A stretch of DNA of 64,000 nt from assembly GCA_028386065.3 (NCBI GenBank), contig JAKUCV010006703.1:1-64000 (forward strand), read 5' to 3'. Made by a program: the position numbers and the translations under genes. The stretch's first letter is position 1. The number at the start of each line of letters is the position of its first letter. Under the pieces are notes generated by a model that was not told where the DNA came from, made no database searches, and saw only the letters and a list, made by a program, of their open reading frames with translations. This document shows positions 46,991 to 57,314 of this stretch, piece by piece. Origin of the DNA: Turnera subulata. Lineage: Eukaryota > Streptophyta > Magnoliopsida > Malpighiales > Passifloraceae.

Positions 46991-47420
46991 TGTTGTATAA
47001 ATTAATTATTTCAAAAGAAAGTAACCAGTGGATTAATAACCCTTTATTTCACTTTCTCCTTTCAAATCAATTTTTTAATGGCTTTCATCATTGAGACGTT
47101 TGAGCAGTAACTTTGCAGCTTTGGTTTTAAGTAATTTAGTCAAAGTTTTCAATTTTCAAATAAATTGGCAGATTATTTCGGTTTTTGAACGTTAAAGTGG
47201 GTGTTACAAAATTGAATTTCATAATTTAATTTGAGCCAAAGCATGCCTTGGAGCTTATAAATAGAACTTGAGCCATTTGTTTGAAAATCAGGTGCAAAAG
47301 TATTCTCTCCCACATTTTGTTGTTCTTCTCTAATCTTAGATGGGTTCCTGTCAATATAGGTAGAAGAACCTGTTGAATCCTGAGGGAACTTTGTCAGAGG
47401 CAAAATATTCTTTTAGAACA
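46991..47420 (+). mobile_element. 3' LTR of the old copia element
   Basis: The first 240 bp match 1077-1316. It continues with a TATA box, TATAAATAG at 47256-47264, followed by a CT-rich transcript-start-like region. The right end is not certain; it probably lies near 47400-47420 (ttttagaaca). No target duplication could be matched. Confidence 0.6.
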
Positions 47421-48630
47421 GTGCCCAGCACGCCTCAGGTTATGTGTTATGCTCCAAATTTTTCCAACAAATAATACCAAGTTAACAGAATAGGTAGCTG
47501 TTTTACCAAAACCATGAGCTGAACGCGAGGGAATGCAGCAAAATGGGGCAATGCCTTTAGTTGGGGAGCATGAAGGCTGACCAGTAACCACTCTTACCTT
47601 GCACGCGGTCCGCTTTGGTGTGCCAACTTAAATAATAGAGGCCACCCCCTAACATACGTTATCATGGTTGGTGGACTTTTGAATTTAAGTGAAAATTTTT
47701 TACCCACTCAAGTTGGTATTCTATAAATTCTGGGTAATTTTCAGCACTTCTTCTCTTCAATTCAAGATAACTTCCAATAATATTTTTCAAATTTATCCAC
47801 CGTCTATCTTTATTTTTCATTTCTTATATTCATAACATAAAAAGGATAATTTTGAAATCCTCAATCCTTATGGCAAAAGCTTGGGTAGGACGGAGAGAGA
47901 TATAGAATAGTTCCATGGGTGTGAAGAGGTCGTCTATGCATGAAGAGGGAAAAATTAGGATCATTCCAATATTCCATAAGACTTCATTTTATTTTTATTC
48001 TTTTTTTGATGCTAGAAGAGTATTCAGGACTCGAAATCTGGACTTTGGAGTTTAAGGGGAATGCAGTACGCTTTACCACTGCACCCAATGCTAATTGGTT
48101 ATTTTTATCCTTATTATATAAAACCCCGTTGGAATTTGTTTAATTTAGCTGGAGCCAAGAAGATAAAAATCCCCCCTCCATTTATTTTCTCTATCCAAAA
48201 GACTAGAACTCGAGAGCTTCTTCAAAGACCAAACAGGAATCATTTGAAAAACCAGTATCGATTCCATTTCAAGAATCATTGGATATTAAAAATACAAATA
48301 AGAAATTTAGCCCAAGTGTTCAGCTTTAAAGCAATTAAACTCTTCTCTGGGTTTACGATGGACCATGGCACATGAGTCTACTCTTTGCTTCCCGTTTACT
48401 TTGCCACATGGCAATGAACAACAAGGTAGGTGATGAATGTCAACCCCGAACATGGAAATACATGTCCAACAGGGCCCATAATAATGAACGCCTAAGACCA
48501 GATAGCTTTTACTAAGGTATACAATCTGAATTATGCAGTGGAATACTTTGGTGCAGAGAATGGTTAAGCCTGGGTTGGTCGACTAGTAAACTGTCAAGAA
48601 TGTGTCCTGTGACATTGAAAACATGGGAAT
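47421..48630. other. Intergenic sequence downstream of the PPR gene
   Basis: No supported protein gene. It contains a possible tRNA-derived SINE (47990-48090). The stretch at 48361-48630 is the 3' flank of the PPR gene; no convincing polyadenylation signal could be singled out. Confidence 0.5.
47990..48090 (-). repeat. Possible tRNA-derived SINE or tRNA relic
   Basis: On the minus strand a polymerase III A-box-like GGTGCAGTGGTAAAGC (48070-48085) is followed 31 bp later by a B-box-like GATTTCGAGTCC (48027-48038), then A-rich sequence (catcaaaaaaagaataaaaa). Spacing and order match a tRNA-type internal promoter. The rest does not fold as an intact tRNA, so a SINE head is more likely. Confidence 0.4.
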
Positions 48631-49784
48631 TTACCAGTAATCCCCGCAAGAACATGCTCCATTTTTAAAATGGTGGAATCGCTTTGTGTCTCGAATTATG
48701 ATTGTACGATTCTCAATCAGTGAAATGTGTTTTGCAGTGTCGTGACAGTCGCCACAAATCCTTAGATTCTTTGTAATGATTAATGGCAAGCCAGGGGAAG
48801 TTACCAGAAGTCCAAATGCAATTGCTAACTTCTCACTGTGCTCGTTGATCAAATCCGCTTTCACCTCTTCATCAACATCATGCAGAACATATTCAGTTTT
48901 TGGTGTCAATCCAGCCTCCCGGATCTTCCTAATAAGGATCTCCAACTTGTTATATATTAGCTTTGTGTCAGGGTGTGATCGATCGGCTGTTACAAAGCGA
49001 TGGATTGTGTTTCCATGTTCAATGAAACTGCATCCAGGATTTCTGGCAAGATTCCTTTCCTTCAGCAACGCCCTCACTTTTGAAGCATTGCCCCACTGAC
49101 CAGCAGCAGAATACATATTTGACAACATTATATAGTTTCTCGAGTCTGATGGATCTATGGCAAACAACTTCTCTGCAACTCTCGTCCCGAGCTCAATGTT
49201 ACGATAAACCCTGCAAGCACCAATTAGAGCTCCCCAAACACCAGAATTTGGCTCCATTGGCATGCTCTTGATAAACTCATAAGCATCATTCAGAAGTCCA
49301 GAGCGGCCCAAGAGATCAACCATGCAGGAATAGTGATCCAACCTTGGAACAACTCCATAAACTTCAGGCATAGTTTTGAAGTAAAGTTTTCCTTCCTTCA
49401 CTAGCCCGGAATGGCTGCAAGCACTTAATAAATGAGTGAAGGTAACATGATCAGGCATCACACCTTCTCTAACCATGAGTTCAAAATGCTCCACCGCTTC
49501 TCTTCCACACCCGTGCACTGCATAAGCTGCAACCATGGCTGTCCATGCCACAGCATCCGGCCTCATCATTTCTCCAAAGATCCTGATCGACACACTCAAT
49601 AAACCCAACTTGGCATACAAATTCAGTAATGCAGTTCCAACAGCCAAATTCGAATCAAGGCCACAGCCAAATATGCAACAATGTATAGCCTCAGTCAGTT
49701 TCCTTGCACCTAAAGTCTCACAGGCTTGAAGCACAGTAACTACAGTGGCTCGATCAGGCGTAATCCCATCCCTTCTCAACATAA
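48631..49784 (-). CDS. Pentatricopeptide repeat protein, DYW class, 3' part only
   Basis: The only host gene recognised. DYW PPR proteins bind organellar RNA through the repeats and edit C to U through the DYW deaminase domain, in mitochondria or plastids. Visible: PPR units (GTALLNLYAKLGLLSVSIRI; AWTAMVAAYAVHGCGREAVE; VTFTHLLSACSHSGLVKEGK; YSCMVDLLGRSGLLNDAYEF), the E region (GVWGALIGACRVYRNIELGT) and E+ (GCSFIEHGNTIHRFV), then DYW with HSEKLAIAFGLL (zinc ligand and catalytic Glu), CGDCH and C-terminal CSCGDYW before the stop. About 385 codons remain of roughly 600 usual. The N-terminal half with any targeting peptide is missing beyond the ambiguous base at 49785, where PPR similarity ends. 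It may be a truncated gene or a misjoined assembly. It looks closest to the Arabidopsis At5g40410 group, from memory and unverified. Confidence 0.8.
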
Positions 49785-49785
49785 N
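49785..49785. other. Ambiguous base (N), possible assembly join
   Basis: The only N in the window. PPR similarity ends exactly here: the sequence to the right does not continue the PPR protein in any frame I can follow. Confidence 0.9.
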
Positions 49786-50459
49786 CCTTAAGATGGGAAC
49801 CTGGAGTGATATTGAATGTTGTGAAGCTTTTTGGACATGATAAAGAATCATTATCATTTACCATCTTTCTTACAATTCAAGTAACCATAAACTGGGGAGA
49901 TTGGCTAGCGATTGTAGTAGCTTCTTTGCTCGTTTCCTCCCTGGTTCATTATCGCCGTGTTTCGCGACGACGGGCCCTTAGATACAAAATGGAAGCCCAG
50001 ATAGGCTTTTTCTTCTTCTCTTTTACTTTTTTTCGTTGGTTCAACAGGAAAGCCTGGATAGTCTAGTCCTCCTCGTAAATGGGCTCCTCATCCATATTTT
50101 TGAAGGGCCTCCTACTCCATCTTCTTTGACAGAAAAATATGGTTCAAACTTCAAAGGAAGAACCACTCCTCCATATTTATTCAATTTTTATGAATTGACA
50201 TTTCCAAATTTTATAAATTTTTAACTTCAAGAAATGAGATTAGATGATTTAAACTTTATAACTCAGTCCGAAAAATTATGAGTGGAAGACAAAGTTATTC
50301 CCACCTATACGAAATATCCAAAAATATATATCTTGCAATCCAAATGGCCCAACCCTACTTGTACCTTATATCATATATAGATTTGATATTACCATTACAA
50401 TTGTCATCGATATAAAATAAGAATCCAAAGCCAATTTTATTAGATAACGGTGAATAATT
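49786..50459. other. Unassigned sequence between the PPR gene and the copia element
   Basis: No gene supported. A weakly hydrophobic frame at 49806-50066 has no family resemblance. The stretch should contain the 5' half of the PPR gene if that gene were intact, but it does not. Confidence 0.5.
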
Positions 50460-50528
50460 TGTTGGCATTGACGAAATCAAACATGATTTACGTAATCAAT
50501 GTCAATGTAAAAATCCCTTGTTGACCTA

Positions 50529-51530
50529 TGATACAAATAAGGAGCCTTCAAGCACCATTGGAGAGGATGATGGCGCCATGGCACTTGCTCAAGGTCCAAT
50601 TACAAGAGCAAGATCAAAGATGCTCAAGAATCAGCTCTTGGTTCGCATTCAAGCATTCTTGAACAAAGAGTTGCACGAAGACATCCTGATCAAGCTTGGA
50701 GAGAAGCTGAAACAGAAGCCCGTTTATTTGCTGTCAATTAAGGAGTAATTGACTCAAGAGCATCATTGGGGCCTAGTCAACATTGGTTGCTGTCCATTAG
50801 GGCCAAGTCGACATATCTTTAGTTTTACAATTTAAGGTTGCCGAATTTTATAATAAACTCTCTTTTATGAATTCGGCTTGGGTTATGTTTTTAATTATAT
50901 TGTTGGGTCAAGTCCAATATTAATGAGTTGGTTAATTTGGGCATAAGTTATTTGGGATTTTATTTGTAAGGTTTTAATTAGTGTCCAATTAATGTGGGCC
51001 CAATTAAAATCCAGGTTCCATTAGGGTTAGGGTTTTGGCCAAATTTGGTCCAAACTAGGGTTTAGGGTTTCGGTACTTAGTGAGGTCGACCTAGGGTTAT
51101 TAGGTTTAGTATAAATATGTTCTTTTGTGGCTGTTGCAAAGGTTAGACATTCTGGAAAATAAAAATTACGTTTTCTCTTAAGAGAGTTTCTTTTCTGTTT
51201 GAGTTATTCAAACAAATCCTTGAGTGCTGATGCTCTTGGAAACCTTGAGTGCTGATTCTCTAGGTTTATTCTAGGGATTTAGAATAACTTTTCAGGTTTG
51301 CAAATCTGTGGTGCAGTTCTGATTTCCTAGTTGCTAACGTTTGACTCTCTTGCTGATTAAGGTTTCAACTGTTGGCGCATTCTTGTGTGTTAAAGCCTTA
51401 TTTTTTCTTTCATGTTGATTTGGGAGGAATAAGGGGTAGAGATTCACAAAGTTTGATTGATATTGAGGTCAGGACCACAATCTGATTCAGTAGGAATTCT
51501 GGTGCTGATTCTAGGGTTCCTGCCGTATCA
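50529..51530 (+). mobile_element. 5' LTR of the CRM-like element
   Basis: 1002 bp, TGATACAAATAAGG...CTGCCGTATCA. It carries a copy of the last 73 codons of pol at 50529-50748, by virtue of being the twin of the 3' LTR. Confidence 0.92.
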
Positions 51531-51535
51531 TTTTT

Positions 51536-51558
51536 TGGTAGCGGAGCAGGTTTCAATC
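51536..51558 (+). promoter_or_regulatory. Primer-binding site, CRM-like element
   Basis: TGGTAGCGGAGCAGGTTTC then AATC, five bases after the LTR. It aligns with the initiator tRNA-Met complement over more than 20 bases, with GCG for TCA, one missing C and one G-to-A change, so initiator tRNA-Met descent is well supported here. Confidence 0.75.
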
Positions 51559-52456
51559 AATCATATCCCTTTGTGTTTTCAATTCTGTCAATTGTGTTTT
51601 TCTTCAATTCGTGGCCTTTTCTTTGTTGTTCTTCAGATTTCAGGTCGAGTTACTGTTCATCAAAACAGTAAACACTAATTATGTTCACGAAAATTAAAAA
51701 AAAAATCGAATTTTGTTATTCTGCTACTCTCGACATTATTTAAAAAAAAGTTGGAATTCTGTGTCGACATCAGTTTTTTTTTTAAAAAAAAAAGAGAGAG
51801 CAAAGTCACTTGGTTGGAATTAGGGTTTCTGAAATTAGGGTTTCTGAAAATTGTTGTTCTTGCTGATTGGAATTGCAATTTTTGGAATCTTGTTGCAGGA
51901 TCTGATTTGGGCCGAATTGACTTGGTCAATTAATTGTTGAATTGGCTGAATTTGGGTTGATTGGAATTGTTGGAAGTGGCTGTTGTGATTTGTTGAAATC
52001 AAATTGTAAGAAAAGGGTTACAAATTCGATTTGGGTGTGTTGTGTTGCAAGTGATTTGATTTACATCTTTGCTGCAGGAATTTGGGTTTTTCTTTGCTTA
52101 TATTTTTCGAATTGAGCTTTTTCTTGTGTTGGGTAATTAATGTTTCAGAATTGCTCAACTTGTGCCAATATTCAAACACATACAAATCTTGTTCTATGTG
52201 TGTATTTCTTTTCTTCTTGGAGTCTGATTTGCTAGCCTTTCTTTCTTTTCTATTAGGATTTATTGCCTTCTTTAGAATTACTTCACTGATTTTGTTTGTT
52301 TGATTTGTTTATTTAGATCCTGACTAATAAATTGAAGTTGAATCAGGAGAGGTAAAAGGCTGAGTGATTACATCAATTGCCAAGAGAGTAAACACGAGAG
52401 CTTATACACGTGAGGATTTGTTTTTCTACTAACTAGTTTTTGCAGGTAATAGCATC
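51559..52456. other. Leader of the CRM-like element
   Basis: T-rich leader between the primer-binding site and gag, with ggaattagggtttctgaaat-type direct repeats near 51817-51850. No coding frame supported. A pyrimidine-rich stretch ending tttttgcag|gt at about 52447 could serve as a splice acceptor before gag. Confidence 0.5.
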
Positions 52457-54052
52457 TTGTCAAATCCGGGCAATGAAGGTGATCAGGTCAATCTTGCTGC
52501 CTTAATTAGGCAAACAGCTGAGCAGTTGCAGCTTCAAATCAGAGAGTTGAACACAAGAGTGGAGAGGCAAGGAAGAGACTTGGGAGCTCGGCTTGAAAGG
52601 CAAGAGAGAGCTATTCAAGAGCTTTCCAATGGCGATGATGGGCCTCGAGATGGGGAAGCTCATGGTCGTGAAGAAGAAGAAGAAGTAGAGGAACGAGTTG
52701 GTGATAATCAGAGAATACCTAGAGGCCGCGGCAATGGAGGCCGAGGAGACGACATTAGTGGTTTCCGACCTAGGTTGGATCTGTACTTCATCAACCAGGA
52801 AGGAGGTGCAATGCGATTGGACAATGATGTTAATAGCATCAAGATGAAGCTGCCTACATTCCATGGAACTAGTGATCCTGAGGTATTCATTGATTGGGTA
52901 CATGACATGGAGGCTATCTTTGATTGCCATCGATACACTGAAGAGAAGAAGGTCAAACTTGCAGTGGTGGAATTCAAAGATTATGCTAGGTCATGGTGGA
53001 AAATGACTCTTAATACCCGAAGAGAGTATGGAGAGCCTGAGATAGAGACTTGGGCAGAGATGAAATGGATTATGAAGAAGAGGTTTGTGCCTGTGACACA
53101 TCAAAGGGAGCTGATGCTTAAGTTCCAATCGATGAAGCAAGACAACAAGACGGTGGAAGAGTACTGGAATGCATTGGAGATGGCAATGAACCAAGCTGGT
53201 GTTGTTGAGGAGGAACAAGCTACTATGTCTCGGTTTTATTATGGTTTAAATACTGATATTGCTCAAGTTCTTGAGTTGCAGCGATATGATGACTTGGAGG
53301 ACATGGTTGCACTAGCCGCCAAGATTGAGAAGCAAATTAAGGTGAATAAGGGAGGGAAGTCATCCCATTACACCAGTTGGAGTGCCAGTCCTAAGTACAC
53401 CAAGCATGAGGTGGGGAGTTCGAGTAAACCTACCTATGGAACACCCAAGGCGACACCATGGAAAGGAAAAGAGGAGTTAAAATCTGCTCCAACTAAAGAA
53501 ACCATTGCACCTATAGGGAAGTTTAGGGATATCAAATATTTCAGATGCTTTGGGAAGGGACATTATGCTGCTCAGTGTCCAAACAAGAAGGCTATGATGG
53601 TCAAGGAGAATGGAGACATCTATTCTAAAGATGATGAAGATGTCGATCCCAATATGCCTGAATTGGAGGATGTCCAAGATGATTCTGAAGAAGAAGTGGT
53701 GCGCAAGTTGTATGTCACTCGAAGGGTGTTGAACATGCAACAAAGAGATGATGGGAGTCAGCAGAGAGAGAACATCTTTTACACTAGATGCATGATTGGA
53801 GACAAGCCACGTAGTATGATCATTGATGGTGGGAGTTGCACCAATGTGGCGAGTTCTATGCTAGTGGAAAAGATGGGATTGGAGAGTTTGAAGCATCCAC
53901 GACCTTTCAAGCTTCAATGGCTGAATGATTCTGGAGAAGTGAAAGTCACCAAACAGGTTTTAATTTCTTTCTCCATTGGTCGATACACTGATCAGGTTCT
54001 ATGTGATGTTGTACATATGCAGGCTTGTCATATCTTGTTGGGTAGGCCTTGA
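52457..54052 (+). pseudogene. gag-protease of the CRM-like element
   Basis: 531 codons. N-terminal coiled coil (LNTRVERQGRDLGARLERQE), acidic linker, capsid (IKMKLPTFHGTSDPEVFIDW, FKDYARSWWKM, LMLKFQSMKQDNKTVEEYWN), a zinc knuckle whose first Cys is Tyr (YFRCFGKGHYAAQC), then the protease with IIDGGSCTNVAS as active site. The first codon is TTG where ATG would be expected (TTGTCAAATCCG), so the start is lost or lies upstream through splicing. A TGA at 54050-54052 replaces the Trp codon expected after ILLGRP, cutting protease from RT. Confidence 0.9.
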
Positions 54053-55220
54053 CAGTTTGATAGAAAGGTGTTTCATGATGGCCACAAGAATCGGTACACA
54101 TTCACTTGGGGAGATAGGAAGGTGAACTTGGGAGCATTATCTCCTTCAGAAGTGTATGAGGATCAGTTGTTTATGCAGAAAAGTGTGGAAGCTTGGATGA
54201 AGGAGAAAGAGGCCGAATCGGCTACACTTAGTGAGGGTGAGAGGAAAGCCGAGGGCTTTGCAAAAGGAGAGCCTAAACTAAGTGTAAAAGGTGAGGGTGA
54301 TGTCGACAAGAGAGTGAGTACAAAAGGAGAGCATGTCGACACCACTAAAGAGCGAAAAGAGAAAAAGAGACAAAATTTCTATGCAAATATGAGGGACATG
54401 AGGGTAGCTTGTGAGAACAAACTAGTGTTAGTCATGCTTTATTATAAGCAGTCATATTTAACTAACACTGATCTTGACCCTAATTTGCCTAGTTGTGTTG
54501 TTTCTGTTTTGCAGGAATTTTCTGATGTGTTTCCTGAGGAGTTGCCTAAGGAGTTACCTCCAATTAGAGGCATTGAGCACCAAATTAATTTCATGCCTGG
54601 AGCTCAAATTCCAAATCGACCTGCTTATAGAGCTAATCCGGAAGAAACTAAGGAGTTACAAAGGCAAGTTGACGAGTTGCTGCAAAAGGGACACATTAGG
54701 GAGAGCTTGAGTCCTTGTGTTGTGCCAGTCATTCTAGTTCCAAAGAAGGATGGAACTTGGCGTATGTGTGTTGATTGTCATGCAGTCAACAAGATTACGA
54801 TAAAGTATCGCCATCCTATACCTAGATTAGATGATATGCTAGACGAATTGCATGGTGCAAGTATATTTTCCAAAATTGATCTTATGAGTGGTTACCATCA
54901 GATTAGGATGAAAATTGGTGATGAATGGAAAACTGCTTTTAAAACAAAACATGGTTTATATGAATGGTTAGTTATGCCTTTTGGACTGACCAATGCGCCT
55001 AGTACCTTTATGAGGTTAACGAACTATGTTTTAAGATCTTTTATTGGGAAATTCGTGGTGGTTTACTTTGATGATATCTTGATTTATAGCAAGAGTGTTG
55101 ATGATCATGTTGAGCCTCTTAGGTTAGTTTTGGATGCCCTAAGGGCTACGAAAATATTTGCTAAGATTTCAAAGTGTTCTTTTTGCTTGGATCATGTTGT
55201 CTTTCTTAGTTATGTGGTAA
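54053..55220 (+). pseudogene. Reverse transcriptase of the CRM-like element
   Basis: The frame continues past the stop with [16 protein letters not shown], a variable Lys/Glu-rich spacer, then [79 protein letters not shown] and catalytic [11 protein letters not shown]. Near 55218, VVSARG is followed by TGA because a few bases of the usual GIEVDQ coding sequence are deleted; the reading then continues one frame over. Confidence 0.93.
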
Positions 55221-56819
55221 GTGCTAGAGGTTGACCAGGAAAAAATAAAAGCCATCAAAGAGTGGCCGACTCCTACAACAGTAAGTGAGGTAAGATCTTT
55301 TTATGGACTTGCTAGTTTTAATAGGAGGTTTGTGAAGGATTTTAGTACTGTTGCTGCACCTCTTAATGAGATTGTCAAAAAAGAGGTTGGATTTAAGTGG
55401 GGGGAGAAACAGGTTGCGGCATTTAATGAATTAAATAATAGACTTTGTTCTGCTCCTATATTGAGATTGCCTGACTTTAACTCTACATTTGAGATTGAAT
55501 GTGATGCTTCTGGAGTAGGTATTGGTGCTGTTTTGTTGCAGGAAAAACGGCCTATTGCTTATTTTAGTGAGAAGTTGAAGGGGGCACAGCTCAATTACTC
55601 CACTTATGACAAGGAGTTGTATGCCTTGGTTAGGGCATTACAAACGTGGCAGCATTATCTGTGGCCTAAGGAGTTTGTGATCCACACGGATCATGAGAGC
55701 TTAAAGTATTTAAAGGGCCAAGGTAAGCTAGGTAAGCGCCATACTAAATGGCTGGAATTCATTGAGACATTCCATTATGTTGTTAAATACAAGCAAGGAA
55801 AAGATAATGTCATAGCTGATGCTTTGTCTAGGAGGTATTCTTTGATTACATCTCTTACATCTAAGTTGGTTGGATTTGAGCATATAAAAGAGTTGTATTC
55901 TGTTGATGCCGATTTTGCTATGGTGTTTGATGCTTGTGAGCATGCTGAGGGTTACTTGATGCGTGATAATAAGTTATGTGTGCCTGTGTGTTCTATGCGT
56001 GAGTTGCTTGTTAGGGAAGCTCATGATGGAGGCTTGATGGGACATTTTGGTATTGCTAAGACTTTAGACATCTTGCATGAGCATTTTTATTGGCCTAACA
56101 TGAAAAAAAATGTGGGAAAAGTTTGTGCAGGTTGTATACCATGTCGACAAGTCAAGAGTAAGGTGCAACCTCATGGGTTGTACACTCCATTACCTGTTCT
56201 TGATTGTCCTTGGACTGATATATCCATGGATTTTGTGATTGGTTTGCCTAGGACTAGGAAGGGTCGAGACAACATATTTGTTATTGTGGACAGGTTTAGT
56301 AAAATGTCGCACTTTATTGCATGTCACAAAATAGATGATGCTGTACATGTAGCTGAATTGTTCTTTAGGGATGTAGTACGTTTGCATGGCATTCCTAGGA
56401 CAATCATATCGGATAGAGACACTAAGTTCTTGTCTCACTTTTGGCGTGTGCTTTGGAGTAGATTAGGGACCAAGTTATTGTTTTCTACTTCTTGTCACCC
56501 TCAAACAGATGGCCAAACAGAAATGGTAAATAGAACTTTGGGTACTCTACTGCGTGCTGTTATGGGTAAGAATCTGAAAACTTGGGAAGAATGGTTGCCT
56601 ATGGTCGAATTTGCATACAATAGGAACATTCATTCTTCTACTGGTTATTCGCCTTTTGAAATTGTTTATGGTTTTAATCCACTAACCCCTTTGGATTTGT
56701 TGCCTATTCCTTTGAAAGAAATTACGAATGTAGATGGACAACAAAGGGCTAAGTTGGTGAAATCTATTCATGAGAAGGCAAGACAGCACGTTAAGAACAA
56801 AAACCCAACGGTAGCGTAA
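55221..56819 (+). pseudogene. RNase H and integrase of the CRM-like element
   Basis: RNase [66 protein letters not shown]. Integrase: zinc part ([11 protein letters not shown]...CAGCIPC), core Asp in [12 protein letters not shown], second Asp in [12 protein letters not shown], Glu in [15 protein letters not shown]. All catalytic residues are present. A TAA at 56817-56819 interrupts the frame, which otherwise continues in the same phase. Confidence 0.93.
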
Positions 56820-57314
56820 AGAGTCAATAAAGGACGCAGGGTTGTTCATTTTGCGCCTGGAGATTGGGTTTCGGTGCACTTTAGGAAGGAGAGGTTCCCT
56901 CAACAAAGGAAATCCAAGTTGGATGCAAGAGGGGATGGACCTTTTCAAGTCTTGGAACGCATTAGTGATAATGCCTACAAAATTGATCTGCCTGGTGAGT
57001 ATGGAGTGAGTGCTTCGTTTAATGTTGCTGATCTTTCTCCCTTTGACATTGCAGGTTCAGATTCGAGGACGAATCCTTTTAAGGCAGGAGGGAATGATGC
57101 AAATAAGGAGCCTTCAAGCACCATTGGAGAGGATGATGGCGCCATGGCACTTCCTCAAGGTCCAATTACAAGAGCAAGATCAAAGATGCTCAAGAATCAG
57201 CTCTTGATTCGCATTCAAGCATTCTTGAACAAAGAGTTGCACGAAGACATCCTGATCAAGCTTGGAGAGAAGCTGAAACAGAAGTCCGTTTATTTGCTGT
57301 CAATTAAGGAGTAA
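56820..57314 (+). pseudogene. Integrase C-terminus of the CRM-like element, running into the 3' LTR
   Basis: In phase with the preceding frame. It reads GRRVVHFAPGDWVSVHFRKE, RGDGPFQVLERISDNAYKID (the GPY/F module) and FNVADLSPFDI, then crosses the LTR boundary at 57095 and continues with GPITRARSKMLKNQ to a stop after LLSIKE. In group A CRM elements a tail of this kind, with the CR motif, is thought to guide integration to centromeric chromatin. Whether this tail contains a CR motif needs alignment. Confidence 0.8.
57081..57094 (+). promoter_or_regulatory. Polypurine tract of the CRM-like element
   Basis: AAGGCAGGAGGGAA directly before the 3' LTR start TGATGCAAATAAGG. It also encodes part of the integrase tail. 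Confidence 0.85.

Noticed and set aside
47394..47591. Minus-strand 65-codon frame with a P-loop-like HGFGKTATY
   Set aside because: Only a short resemblance to a helicase Walker A box, with no other helicase motif on either side and an overlap with the probable LTR end.
48027..48085. Functional tRNA gene on the minus strand
   Set aside because: Box-like words are present but acceptor and anticodon stems do not pair convincingly; kept only as a possible SINE head.
49806..50066. 86-codon hydrophobic frame upstream of the PPR fragment
   Set aside because: It overlaps the junction at 49785 and has no family resemblance; probably chance.
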